The notes: generated from the letters alone by a model not told the origin. A DNA stretch of 64,000 nucleotides from Bolinopsis microptera (GCF_026151205.1 NC_087084.1:16280227-16344226); one strand, 5' to 3'; counted from the first letter of the stretch, positions 24,801-34,893 are shown. Numbers and translations: made by a program.

Positions 24801-25127
24801 TGTTTCCATAATTTGTTATAAATTATCCTCGTGTTTCATTTTGATCAAATTAGCTGTGCAGGATTGGTAGAAATATGATATAATATTATTAGCTGTGCAG
24901 GATTGGTAGAAATATGATATAATATTATCAAACACAACCTAACAATAACTTGAATAAAACTAACCTGTTCCAGTTATGAGAATGTTCTCATTACAGATAA
25001 CTTTACTGTTTCTGTTGACAAACAGATAAGCAAACGCCCAGAACCACTCGTATATACCGACCTTGTAAAGCGTGAACACATCCTTTATAAAGGTGACACA
25101 TGCCGCTATAAAACTTTTCACACACAT
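15848..25127 (-). CDS. SDR16C/HSD17B11-like short-chain dehydrogenase, 8 exons
   Basis: This is a classical SDR oxidoreductase, probably membrane-anchored and acting on sterol, retinoid or fatty substrates with NAD(H). Exons (minus): 25127-24965, 23029-22934, 22629-22541, 22092-21995, 20278-20208, 17781-17651, 17459-17337, 15951-15848. All introns are GT-AG and exons 1-7 join in frame. Motifs in order: hydrophobic N-terminal anchor (IYEWFWAFAYLF), cofactor loop TGTGSGIG, acidic residue after beta-2 (CIDIN, favours NAD), NVAG, catalytic Ser in TTISSVAG, catalytic YSCSK, then NPYFIKTGMFEG. These match the SDR16C group (HSD17B11/13, RDH10, RDHE2). Exon 8 shows the expected family tail (VEQNRVIVVMPNIY) one base out of frame with exon 7, giving an early stop (see findings). 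A GTAAGTG donor just before the exon-8 stop leaves room for a ninth exon. An opposite-strand gene is nested in intron 1. The exact substrate cannot be read from sequence. Confidence 0.88.
16438..16613. repeat. (CT)n and (GA)n microsatellites
   Basis: A CT run at about 16438-16453 and a GA run at about 16592-16613 lie about 150 bp apart in the SDR last intron and are mutually complementary. Confidence 0.8.
16960..17235. repeat. 17-bp tandem repeat in SDR last intron
   Basis: About 15 units of GCTACACCTCGGTGTTA, regular from about 17085 to 17235 and degenerate before that. The unit contains the short inverted repeat ACACC...GGTGT. It lies between exons 7 and 8 of the SDR gene. Confidence 0.9.
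18122..18151. repeat. Perfect 30-bp palindrome without spacer
   Basis: TCGTGTGTACAGTGT is followed at once by its exact reverse complement. It lies in SDR intron 5. It could be a hairpin or a dimeric protein-binding site; nothing nearby decides. Confidence 0.9.
18809..19219 (+). repeat. Dispersed repeat, copy 2 (SDR intron)
   Basis: Same family and orientation as 6921-7315, with a small insertion near 19115. The repeats thus sit in introns of two unrelated genes. No ORF. Confidence 0.85.
20055..20210 (-). repeat. Tandem array of splice-donor-like motifs after SDR exon 5
   Basis: On the minus strand the authentic donor of exon 5 (CTTG then GTAAGTAC, at 20208/20207) is followed within 155 bp by six more copies of TGGTAAGTA, near 20149, 20129, 20118, 20098, 20081 and 20055. 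They are embedded in irregular ~12-27-bp repeats. Confidence 0.8.
20471..20483. repeat. 13-bp target-site duplication, left copy
   Basis: GAACTACTTAGTA occurs here and again at 21925-21937, immediately outside the two ends of the tRNA-headed composite repeat. It indicates a single insertion event in SDR intron 4. Confidence 0.85.
20549..20620 (-). pseudogene. tRNA-like head, copy 1
   Basis: 72 nt, reverse complement of the sequence analysed at 21648-21719, with the same arms and the same following T run. Confidence 0.7.
20895..20966 (-). pseudogene. tRNA-like head, copy 2
   Basis: Exactly 346 bp after copy 1, identical in the tRNA-like part. Confidence 0.7.
21241..21312 (-). pseudogene. tRNA-like head, copy 3
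   Basis: 346 bp after copy 2. A fourth minus copy starts at 21587 but is cut after 48 nt at the inversion junction. Confidence 0.7.
21648..21719 (+). pseudogene. tRNA-like head in the inverted copy (full cloverleaf)
   Basis: Standard tRNA geometry can be drawn: acceptor GGGTCAG/TTGTCCC (one mismatch, one G-U), U8-A9, D stem GCTC/GAGC with loop AATTGGTA, 5-bp anticodon stem AGAGA/TCTCG (one mismatch) with 7-nt loop CGCGAAA, 5-nt variable loop, perfect T stem CTGGG/CCCAG with loop ATCATTC. A-box TAGCTCAATTGG is good; B-box GGATCATTCC is near consensus. TTTTT follows within 4 nt. The invariant U33 is G, and T54/A58 are swapped to A/T. It is therefore tRNA-derived rather than an obvious working tRNA; the loop would read CGA if used. 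Confidence 0.7.
21925..21937. repeat. 13-bp target-site duplication, right copy
   Basis: Second copy of GAACTACTTAGTA, directly after the truncated inverted unit. Confidence 0.85.
23468..24437 (+). CDS. Secreted coiled-coil protein with F5/8C (fucolectin-like) domain
   Basis: Two exons, 23468-23617 and 23799-24437 (intron phase 0, GT-AG), give 262 residues. The first ~19 residues are a signal peptide (MFTRQLLLTLFLCHCSVA, H next). Residues ~25-115 are charged heptad-like helix (coiled coil, probably oligomerising). Residues ~120-255 resemble an F5/8 type C/F-type lectin jelly roll: TADFLVDGVYTR, QIVSIDLGGFFKIHTVKIWNR, RGSGLIVSAD, INLLEVQVFG. This fold usually binds sugars or phospholipids at the cell surface. 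The domain part contains no cysteine, unlike most fucolectins. The gene lies wholly inside SDR intron 1 on the opposite strand and looks intact. Ligand unknown. Confidence 0.8.
24848..24930. repeat. 40-bp tandem duplication
   Basis: Two consecutive copies of an AT-rich 40-bp segment beginning TTAGCTGTGCAGGATTGG, downstream of the nested F5/8C gene. Confidence 0.85.
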
Positions 25128-25499
25128 ACCTTGAGGGAATTTGTGGAATTTAGAGTCAATTAATTAAGTTAAGTAATTAGAATCTTTTTAATTTTAAACT
25201 TAATAAGGTTAGTGAAAATATCTGTTGATTTTGTAATTTAACTGTACGATTTACATGTTTATCAATTGGGATGGCAATTAATTTGCCACAGTATTAATTA
25301 CAGAAAGTTTGATTTTTATGAAGCGAAGGAAACGATAATAAGATATATATAAGCTGAACTATTATTTACAAATAAATTAAATATTTTATGATTATATCCT
25401 AACATTGAACACAATTAATGAAAAATATGTATATAAATCTGACGACCCGTCATATCCCTTAAAAGTGATGAACCTGTTCATGTTATATTATATAATCCT

Positions 25500-28400
25500 G
25501 TATCTGACTGAAAAGCCGCACAATGTTTTGAGTATACGAGGTTTGTGATGTTATTTGGGTTTATTGGGGTCTATAGATCAAAAAAAAATTGGGTAGACAA
25601 AAAGTTATGTGTCCACCAGGTCTGTGGCCACGCCCTTTTATATGATCGTGGGAAAATCTTACCTTTTCCTAATATAAATTCATATTTGCTCAATCAAAGC
25701 AAGTAGGGTATCAAAACTAATGTTTTTTGACCCAAGAAATCGATTGGTGACATCTATTTGACTTTCAGACCACTCCCAGATAAGATAACCACGCCCATAT
25801 TTACAATTGAGCGTAAAAATTTCCAAAAATGTAAGCAATTTTTTTGGGCAAATTGGGTGTTGAGACCTATGTTTTTTGACCCAAGAAATCGATTGGTGAC
25901 ATCTATTTGACTTTCAGACCACTCCCAGATAAGATAACCACGCCCATATTTACAATCGAGCGCCAAGAATTCCCAAATACTCATATGGATCTGAAGACAT
26001 TCCCGTCTATATAACTTCCGGCCCGGGGTTTGAGACTTGGAATAGCTCAAGTGACCCATCAGAAACAAATATGGCCTGGGTAGAAATTGTTACTATGGTG
26101 CCGTTTTGCGCAATTGACCACGCCCTTTTTTTGGCACTTTTGCGACTTTAAAATCAAAATAACTCCGCTTCTAATTGGAATTAAAAGCTCAACTTGGCTT
26201 TGAAGTTGTTCAGAATCATCACATTTAGGGGGGTAGAGCATATTTCTAAAGTCACTAGACATCAGGTTGTTGAGTTATATGACCACACCCTTTTTTTCTC
26301 TCGAGAGTCATAATTTGCACACTTAATACGAGATATCTCGGCTTCTGATTGAGCTAGGTGCTTATCCGGGGCATTAACTTGTTCAAAATCATCAGTTTAA
26401 GTAGGGTAGAGCATAATTTCAAAGTCCTCAAAGATCAGGTTGTTGAGTTTTTTGGCCAAAACCTATTTTTACGCTCTTGCGAGTAGCAATTGCAGCGCTT
26501 AAAATTAAAATTACTCAGCTTCTGATTGAAGTTAGGAGCTAAACTCGGGCAGCAAAATGGTCAGAATTATGATATGGAGTGGGGTAGAACGTGGTTTCAA
26601 AGTCCTCAGACATCAGGTTGTTGAGGTATTAGGCCACACCCTATTCTTACGATATCGCGAGTAGCAATTGACACACTTAATACAAAATATATCGGCTTCT
26701 GATTGGAGTAAAGAGCTAAACTCGGGCAGCAAAATGGTCAGAATTATCATATTAAGTGGGGTTAAGCATAATTTAAAAGTCCTCAAACATCAGGTTGTTG
26801 AGTTTTTTGGTCAAAACCTATTTTTACGCTCTTGCAAGTAGCAATTGCAGTGCTTAAAATTAAAATTACTCAGCCTCTGATTGGAGTTAGGAGCTAAACT
26901 CGGGCAGTAAAATGGTCAGAATTATCACATTAAGTTAGGTTTCAAAGTCCTCAGTCATCAGGTTGTTAAGTTGTTAGGCCACACCATATTTCTAAGCACT
27001 TACTTGCAACAATTACAAAACTCATTAAAAGGTATCTCGGCTTCTGATTGGAGTTCGGTGCTTAGCCTGGGCATGAAGATATTTAGAATTAGAGCAGTAA
27101 GGGGAGTAGAGGCTAGATCATGGTTCTACCTGATGTCTGTGTACTCTATTCAATGCGAAGCTTTGATCATTTTAATGTCCAAGATTAACACTCAACTCCA
27201 ACCAGAAGCGGAGATATCTTAGTATTTCATTATGAAATGCTGTTATCACAAATGCGTAAACTACTAATACCACTACTACTATGTCAGAACTAAGTCCGAT
27301 CTACGCCAGATAACCCCCTCCATACATCCCTGTCCCGCATCAAGGTTCGCAGTTCATCTTTAGAGTTTGTCGGTTGTCCCAACTACCTTCAGTAACATAG
27401 ACAAGTAGCTTTGTCTTGGTCGCGTAAAGGTTATGGTCTATTAACTCATAAACTTGATACCAGAGGACTTTGAGATTACTTCTCATGTGATAGTTCTGAA
27501 CATAATAAGCATGTTAATGGCCAAATTCAGCTTCGAACAAGGCCTGACCGAGGCCGAGGAAAAATCGCTATTCCTCGGTAAAACCGAGGCCGAGGCCGAA
27601 GACTCGGTCGACACTTGGCTTCGAACTCCGATCAGAAACCGAGTTATATTGATTTTAAGTGCTATAATTGCTACTGGCGAGAGCGTTAAAATAGGTTTTG
27701 GCCAAAAACCTCAGCAACCTGATGTTTGAGGACTTTTAAATTATGCTTAACCCCACTTAATATGATAATTCTGACCATTTTGCTGCCCGTGTTTAGCTCT
27801 TTACTCCAATCAGAAGCCGATATATTTTGTATTAAGTGTGTCAATTGCTACTCGCGATATCGTAAGAATAGGGTGTGGCCTAATACCTCAACAACCTGAT
27901 GTCTGAGGACTTTGAAACCACGTTCTACCCCACTCCATATCATAATTCTGACCATTTTGCTGCCCGAGTTTAGCTCCTAACTTCAATCAGAAGCTGAGTA
28001 ATTTTAATTTTAAGCGCTGCAATTGCTACTCGCAAGAGCGTAAAAATAGGTTTTGGCCAAAAAACTCAACAACCTGATCTTTGAGGACTTTGAAATTATG
28101 CTCTACCCTACTTAAACTGATGATTTTGAACAAGTTAATGCCCCGGATAAGCACCTAGCTCAATCAGAAGCCGATATATCTCGTATTAAGTGTGCAAATT
28201 ATGACTCTCGAGAGAAAAAAAGGGTGTGGTCATATAACTCAACAACCTGATGTCTAGTGACTTTAGAAATATGCTCTACCCCCCTAAATGTGATGATTCT
28301 GAACAACTTCAAAGCCAAGTTGAGCTTTTAATTCCAATTAGAAGCGGAGTTATTTTGATTTTAAAGTCGCAAAAGTGCCAAAAAAAGGGCGTGGTCAATT

Positions 28401-29012
28401 GCGCAAAACTGCACCATAGTAACAATTTCTACCCAGGCCATATTTGTTTCTGATGGGTCACTTGAGCTATTCCAAGTCTCAAACCCCGGGCCAGAAGTTA
28501 TATAGACGGGAATGTCTTCAGATCCATATGAGTATTTGGGAATTCTTGGCGCTCGATTGTAAATATGGGCGTGGTTATCTTATCTGGGAGTGGTCTGAAA
28601 GTCAAATAGATGTCACCAATCGATTTCTTGGGTCAAAAAACATAGGTCTCAACACCCAACTTGCCAAAAAAAATTGCTTACATTTTTGGAAATTTTTACG
28701 CTCAATTGTAAATATGGGCGTGGTTATCTTATCTGGGAGTGGTCTGAAAGTCAAATAGATGTCACCAATCGATTTCTTGGGTCAAAAAACATTAGTTTTG
28801 ATACCCTACTTGCTTTGATTGAGCAAATATGAATTTATATTAGGAAAAGGTAAGATTTTCCCACGATCATATAAAAGGGCGTGGCCACAGACCTGGTGGA
28901 CACATAACTTTTTGTCTACCCAAATTTTTTTTGATCTATAGACCCCAATAAACCCAAATAACATCACAAACCTCGTATACTCAAAACATTGTGCGGCTTT
29001 TCAGTCAGATAC
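25500..29012. mobile_element. 3.5-kb foldback element with ~1.37-kb terminal inverted repeats
   Basis: The ends are exact reverse complements: GTATCTGACTGAAAAGCCGC starts at 25500 and its complement ends at 29012. Arms (about 25500-26865 and 27645-29012) stay near-identical throughout, with scattered single changes. The outer arm contains a duplicated ~85-bp block (25730-25815 and 25879-25964; mirrored on the right). The inner arm is about five ~175-bp modules, each marked by ATCAGGTTGTTGAG at 26261, 26434, 26612, 26789 and 26957. The spacer of about 780 bp has no transposase ORF, and no clear target duplication is visible. This is a non-autonomous foldback/long-TIR DNA element of unassigned family, between the SDR and BBS7 genes. 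Confidence 0.88.
26261..26990. repeat. ~175-bp tandem modules inside the left arm
   Basis: Spacings between successive ATCAGGTTGTTGAG marks are 173, 178, 177 and 168 bp. Each module also has a TTCTGATTGGAGT-like segment and a (C)GGGCAGCAAAATGGTCAGAA segment. Mirrored modules occupy about 27645-28260. Confidence 0.85.
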
Positions 29013-29296
29013 TTGATTAATATTAGTTACAACTGCCCGGCAGTATCAAATAAAGAAATAATAACCTTAAAACCGTTATTCATCTGAAACGTCTGACTCT
29101 GAATTTTATGTACAATTTTTTGTACATAACATAATTTACAATATCTTAAATAACTAAAAACTGTATTGCCATGCTTCCTTTCAAATTTTCAAGATTTAAT
29201 CAGTCCCAGTGGCCCATCTGCATCAGTAAACATGTACATATTTATCGTGAATGAACTTCAAAGATATAAATTCTATTGCCGATCGATCTCGATAAC

Positions 29297-29302
29297 TTTA
29301 TT
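29297..29302 (-). promoter_or_regulatory. Candidate poly(A) signal of BBS7
   Basis: AATAAA on the minus strand, about 64 nt past the BBS7 stop. No experimental end is visible. Confidence 0.5.
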
Positions 29303-29365
29303 AGTATCAATAGATACCAAAAGTAAGTAACTAAATGACAACAATTTACACTGAACCCTCAATCC

Positions 29366-31504
29366 TCATACAGCAGATATCTCAAAGAAATCAACAAGCG
29401 TCTCAAGCTCGTAGTTATCCAGAACTTCCAGCAACATCGGAACTTTACTCTTCACATTTAGTCCCTTAAACTTGAACTTGTCAATGTAAAGATCTGTTAT
29501 CATGCCATACAACCTCTCCAGATGACAGGGCTGGAGTTTGAAGGCTGCTTGAAGCTTATCTGCGTTCTGTATAATGTCCTTGTACTCCGGGGAGAGAAAG
29601 TCCAAGTTTGGTTCGTGCATGGAAAGTTCCTTCAAAGCATCAATCAGTTGAACTTTCTTAGCAAGGAGAAGCTGCTCGTCTAACTTAGGATGTATTAGTC
29701 TAAGTGAATGGGGGATTGACTCTTCATTCAGCTCGTATGTAATGTTCACAGCAATTTTCCTCTGGGTAGCTAACTTGGTGATGACGTCCTTGAGAATGGA
29801 AATAGTGCTGATGTTATCAGATCTGAACTCAACTGCACCTTGTCTGTAATTACACTCTAACTGAGTGTCCAGGAATGTACTCTGAAAGAACATCGTTATA
29901 GACTCCCCAGAAGGACACTTGTCAGGCACCTCAGGGATACAATATCCAATCCAGGAATGCACCTCACCAAGACTGAACTTACCGCTCAGCTTCAAGGTGT
30001 TCATGGGACGTTCACTGTCGATAATGTGGGTACGGCGATGAAGAGAAAGAGGTTTGATCTGGTATTGCTTAAGTTGACAAGTCTTTGGTTGGATCCTGGG
30101 GGTGATGTACACTTGTAGTGTACCGTATTGTCCCTCTATAGACCGCACTTTTACATCCAGTCTGGTAGTGTTAGCTTGGCATCTGTATGTTGCGAGGAGG
30201 TAGTTCTTATCCTCTGGATCACATGCACTGTGGCTGACTACAGCTGAATTCCTTTCCACGTCTAGCAGATCTATGGGCACGTCACATTGCAGCAGAACGT
30301 TCTCGATTGGCATCTGAATTTCTATTGATAGCAGATAATTAGCATCGACCGGGTTTAAAGTGAACTTATCATTAACATGGAACTTTACAACCGCACTGAT
30401 AGCAGAATCCGAACCGGCAGACTTTTGATACTTTTCACGCTCGGCCAGAACTTGTCGCTTGAGATCCTCAATATCTTTCTTCAGATCATCTAGCTTCGTC
30501 TTGGCAGAGGGTGATATAATGTTCTGTGCAACGTGAGACTTTACCTGGGATGTCAAACTGATCACGTGCCCAGGGTATGTTGCTACCACTACATCTGCAT
30601 GTCCAGCAGATGTGATCAGTCCTGCTCCGATTGATGTGATGGATTCTGAAACATTCTTTGAGGTTATCAATTTGGGTTGGCCTTCCGAGATAGAGTAGAC
30701 TTCGACAGTACCATCATCTCTTGCAATCACCAATTCAGACACCCCATCGTTGTTTACATCGTATGTGTCAATTGCAGTGATTCCTCCTAGATTATTTGAG
30801 TTTGCTATTTCCCATCTGTGGCAGGGATTGTCTTTATTGACAGTACATAGACCTATGATCCCATCTTTTGTGCCATATATGAGATTATTGTGTCCGAAGC
30901 CACTCATAATATCAAATAAAGCTAAAGTTTCAGGCGAACCTGGAACTTCTGCTTCGTAGAGCAGCTCACTTCCTGATAACACTCTCAGTACCCTATCCTG
31001 ACATCCTAAAACTGGGAAAATATCCTTGCCAGAACCAGGAATACCTATCATGTCGTTAATCTTATCACAGGATAAGTAGAAGTGTGTATCCTGACAATTA
31101 GTGTACATGTTGTAGATATACTGGCCCGTTATATGTAGATCAGGTCCTGAAACGAACATAGATTTAATGCTGTCACTCAGGTTGGTTTCAAACATCAGGA
31201 ATTGCTTTCCGCGCTTTGTGAAGCCCCGCACTTCTGATCCGGAGGATACGAATATCTTTTCTTGTAACGATCCCTTGGCTCCTCCCAGCTCCAACCTTTC
31301 TACTTTAGGACCAGGCAGAGTTTTGAAGTCTACAACAGTTTCACTGCGCTTCATCTGAAAGCAGGTTAAAACTCCACTGTGGTCGGCAACCGCAACACGC
31401 TGAACCATCTTTTTTGCATTTGGAGGATTTGGAAGGACTTTCATGGACTTCATGGAAGTAGATCCGACGGTCATGAGATCAATACGGGATAGCTGGAACT
31501 CCAT
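29366..31504 (-). CDS. BBS7: BBS7, BBSome subunit (single exon)
   Basis: BBS7 is a core subunit of the BBSome, the coat that moves membrane proteins in and out of cilia. The 712-residue frame is the usual length (human about 715). Order: N-terminal beta-propeller (~1-330) with ADHSGVLTCFQMK, FKTLPGPKVERLELGG, EVRGFTKRGKQFL, LGCQDRVLRVLSG and ARDDGTVEVYSIS; a coiled coil (~335-365: KLDDLKKDIEDLKRQVL); a gamma-adaptin-ear-like domain (DVPIDLLDVERNSAVVS, SIEGQYGTLQVYITPR); then platform and helical C-terminus (RLYGMITDLYIDKFKFKG). No stop, frameshift or intron interrupts it. ATG at 31504 matches the family start. A good acceptor (CTGTTCAG, AG at 31520-31519) just upstream hints at a spliced 5' UTR. 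AATAAA (minus) follows the stop. The absence of coding introns is unusual for this gene. Confidence 0.95.
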   Translation of the reverse strand: MEFQLSRIDLMTVGSTSMKSMKVLPNPPNAKKMVQRVAVADHSGVLTCFQMKRSETVVDFKTLPGPKVERLELGGAKGSLQEKIFVSSGSEVRGFTKRGKQFLMFETNLSDSIKSMFVSGPDLHITGQYIYNMYTNCQDTHFYLSCDKINDMIGIPGSGKDIFPVLGCQDRVLRVLSGSELLYEAEVPGSPETLALFDIMSGFGHNNLIYGTKDGIIGLCTVNKDNPCHRWEIANSNNLGGITAIDTYDVNNDGVSELVIARDDGTVEVYSISEGQPKLITSKNVSESITSIGAGLITSAGHADVVVATYPGHVISLTSQVKSHVAQNIISPSAKTKLDDLKKDIEDLKRQVLAEREKYQKSAGSDSAISAVVKFHVNDKFTLNPVDANYLLSIEIQMPIENVLLQCDVPIDLLDVERNSAVVSHSACDPEDKNYLLATYRCQANTTRLDVKVRSIEGQYGTLQVYITPRIQPKTCQLKQYQIKPLSLHRRTHIIDSERPMNTLKLSGKFSLGEVHSWIGYCIPEVPDKCPSGESITMFFQSTFLDTQLECNYRQGAVEFRSDNISTISILKDVITKLATQRKIAVNITYELNEESIPHSLRLIHPKLDEQLLLAKKVQLIDALKELSMHEPNLDFLSPEYKDIIQNADKLQAAFKLQPCHLERLYGMITDLYIDKFKFKGLNVKSKVPMLLEVLDNYELETLVDFFEISAV

Positions 31505-31518
31505 GATTACGTCCCTAT

Positions 31519-33011
31519 CTGAACAGAAAGGTAGATTAAAAAGGGTTTAATAATTCATTAACATCATACGGTAGTTATATAAATTTAAAAGAAATGTCAT
31601 GAAGATTTTCCACGAACTAACAGGAACGATTGATCAAGGACCTTTTATGATCTAAATGATCGAACAGCTTTCAAATTAGAGGCCGGGTAAAATTAAAACT
31701 TTGAAAATAATGAGAAGTAAGAGAATGTGCGAGAGAGTGACATGTCACATTATATAGTGAGCTGCGAGAGCCGGAAATAAGTGAGAATTGTAAAATGTAA
31801 AATACTGATAACGCAATTTGAACTAATCGTTATCGAAATATCAAACAGCTAATGTCCTGAATAGATAAAATCCGGTCTTGGAATATTATTCATGAGAAAT
31901 GTTTTCTTGGGTAAATTTCTATTGATCCCGTTTGATGCGACAAGGAAAAGGCTCTTATCAGGAAAGGAATTATTCAACATTTCAATGCGACATCGTATTC
32001 ATGATATAAAAATATTTCTATCAAAAATTGAAAACGTAAAAAACATAAATCTGAATCAAAATTAGTGTATAATTATTTTCAATTCTTTTTTTTATATTTC
32101 AAAATTCAAATAAACTTTACATCAATGTATTACAGTTATATTTATAAAAGACCACAATATCTCCTGTGAGGCAAAAACATTGAAAGTGAGAGCTAGAAAA
32201 ATATTCCTAAGACTCAACACTACCAGACTACAGCTGGAGCTGAGAAACATTATGTTAACATCATAGTAAAATTCATTTCGGCTGATCCAAAACACGGTGG
32301 TAAAACCATATTAATTACATTGGTGCCGATGTTTCAAATTCTGTATTTTATGTAGGGTCGGCCCGACCCTACATAAAATACAGAATTTGAATCATTAATA
32401 AATAATCAAGAGAACAAATTAAAATGTATACGATACCTTCTTGCTACTACTCCACAGACGTACACGACATATCAACAAAACAACATAATTGTATATTATA
32501 TTCAATAAACTTTATCCAAAAATGCGATACAAAAAGTCATAACAAAAATTAGTTCATACGACGACAAACTTTTATAGCAATAACGTACACTCCTAGAAGT
32601 ACTACAAGACTAAATATACTACACATGATTACAAAAGCGTGGAATGCTACAACGGTGAACAAGCTAGATGATGTGAAGTGTGTAGGTATGTATCTAGTGT
32701 GACGCGAAATGGCGGGAATGGTACTGACCAATGAGAAGTGCAAAACGTGGGAGCCAAATATGGTTTGATTAAGGAGTAGAGGTAGTGTGTTAAATGCGAG
32801 GCGGAAGTGTGCGTGTCCTGAATAGAGATAACAGCTGGGCTTAATAACTCTTGAAAAAGAAAACGTAAAATATATGCTACAAAATCGAATGCCCTAAGTG
32901 TTGTAGAAATAAAGCAGTTAAAATCCAAATAAAAAACTTACATTATGATTATTCTCATTTTATCTTTTTATCGGTCCCAATCAACATTTAAAAAACACGT
33001 GACCGTAAATT
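31519..33011. other. BBS7-UGT intergenic region
   Basis: About 1.5 kb of AT-rich DNA between the UGT 3' end and BBS7. Apart from the 59-nt palindrome at 32333-32391 I see no gene; short minus-strand frames at 32.5-32.9 kb have no recognisable features. Confidence 0.6.
32333..32391. repeat. Perfect 29-bp-arm palindrome, 1-nt centre
   Basis: TTCAAATTCTGTATTTTATG...GGGTCGG, central C, then the exact reverse complement. In RNA it would form a long uninterrupted hairpin. It lies about 620 bp downstream of the UGT frame and 830 bp upstream of BBS7, both on the minus strand. Confidence 0.95.
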
Positions 33012-34686
33012 TTACTTTTCAAAAAGTAGCTGAATTCCGAAGCTGAACATTTTTATGACATAACGTACACTCTGAGTGTTAAATACGAGAAGGAGCAAAG
33101 GTATAACAAGGCAAAACTTTAAACTCAATATTGACATTCCATTGGAATATAACATCATATTATAGAGTTTAACCAAGGCATAACATAATAACCCTACCAA
33201 GGCAGTACCAATCACACAGACAGGTATGATTATATCCAAATAGTATATTTCTGCCATATTCTGTTGTTTTGTAACTGCATTCACCAAATAGTCCACATTC
33301 CCAAACTCAGCCACTTGCTCCACGTAAAACACGAGGTTCTCCCTCACATTACCCGGCTCATTCTCAACTATATCAAGCTTTCTTCATATTCCCATGATAT
33401 GTTCCATGATCAGTGATCATTGAGGTAACTACTTCTCTAGCTCGATACGGGATATCCTCCTTCATCAAGCTCTCTCCAAATCCTTTGAGCTTGACTAGCT
33501 CTGCGTTGATGAATTGGTCAGCAAACTGGGGAATACACAACGCAGGCACATTGTAGAAAATAGTCTCCAACCTACCGTTGTTACCGCAGTGGCTGACGAA
33601 AACTTTTACTTTTCCTGATCTTAGGAGATCTTTTTGGGGTGCCCAATCAAGCGGTAAAACAGATTCAGGGAATATTTTATCACAATATTTATCTACTTTA
33701 ACTATTACTCTTAGATCGAGTTCAATAAGGATGTTTATGAGTTCAGAAAACCAGGGAACATCACTCATCTTTGCATATGATCCAAAAGAGACGTAAATAA
33801 CATCCTTTCCGACTGACTCCTCTAAAAACTGAACAATTTGAGGGGAGAATTCTATAGGAGCATGTTTACTTTCCAAAAGATTTGCACACCCTATAGGGAT
33901 ATCATTTGGGGGGCGAAGAAACGGGAAAGTGAACGCAGGATGGTCGTTAGTAAGATACAATTTTACTGAATTTTTAACATCTCGTAAACTGGAGAATCCA
34001 AACTTTTCTAAGAAGGGCTGCATAGCTTCAGCCCCTGACTGGATAAAAGGCAAGAATATAAAAGCATCTTTTAACACTGATAGCTTCTCTGTAAATGAAG
34101 GAGATCGATGGAATCTGTGATTCAATAGTAAAGAGGGTTGACTGAAAACCAACATTGGGAGGTTATTATGAAGCAGTGCCAGCTCTATCATGAAACTAGG
34201 CTCGTAATTTACAACAGGGACATTTGTAACGGTACCAAGCAATGCCAAACCAGTATTTTCAACCTTCTCCCCTAGAATAACATCAAACTGAGTTCTGCTA
34301 AACATATCCAACACTTCCTCCCCTGAGAAAACTCCAGCAGATCTCTTCCAAACCTCTCTCCATACCTCAATGCAGCTAGGTCCAAACGCTTCCAATGCAT
34401 AGCCACTGTCACCTTTCATAACATCTGCTATACAATCCTTCCACATCATATCTTCATCTTGACTGTCCCACACCACAATATTGGCAACATGAATATTAGG
34501 ATGTGGGACACACTTGTCCAGTCCTCTTGATACAATGTTTACGAAGGTTATGTTGTGTCCAGAATCTGCTAAGATAAGGGCAAGGTCGTAAAGAGCAGTA
34601 AGATGACTTCCACCAAGGAGGGATCCAGCGAAGATGTTGGAAGTGTGGGAGATGGGAAGGATAAGAAGGATGACACGAAGTAACAT
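33012..34686 (-). CDS. UDP-glucuronosyltransferase-like protein, frame broken before TM anchor
   Basis: UGTs transfer sugar from UDP-sugars to lipophilic substrates in the ER lumen. 34686-33373 encodes 437 residues: signal peptide (MLLRVILLILPISHTSNIF), the N-terminal catalytic-His region (LLGGSHLTALYDLA), the acceptor domain, DVIYVSFGSYAK, and the UDP-sugar signature (WAPQKDLL, VFVSHCGNNGRLE, VPALCIPQFADQ). The frame then stops at 33373. The missing tail (IVENEPGNVREN, then LDIIIPVCVIGTALVGLLCY as the TM anchor) continues in another frame from about 33380 to the stop at 33012. The switch falls inside GAAGAAAGCTTGATATAG with no room for an intron. It is therefore a real frameshift allele/pseudogene, a sequencing indel, or a gene making a soluble form. 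The second-frame tail also contains an extra hydrophobic stretch (SLKFCLVIPLLLLVF). Confidence 0.85.
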
Positions 34687-34893
34687 CCTAAGAAGTTGGT
34701 TAATGAAGCAAAGAAATACTCATCATGTAATTCGGAAATTCAAGGTAAGTCTTCCCAATTGAACGATCAGACAAGATGATGGATGTAAATCTTCAAAATA
34801 ACTGAATTATATCTTGATAAAGCATCTGCTAAACATGTTATGAATCATTGTCAGTAGCACGTCAACCTAAGTTCCTAATTTGGAACTTGATCC

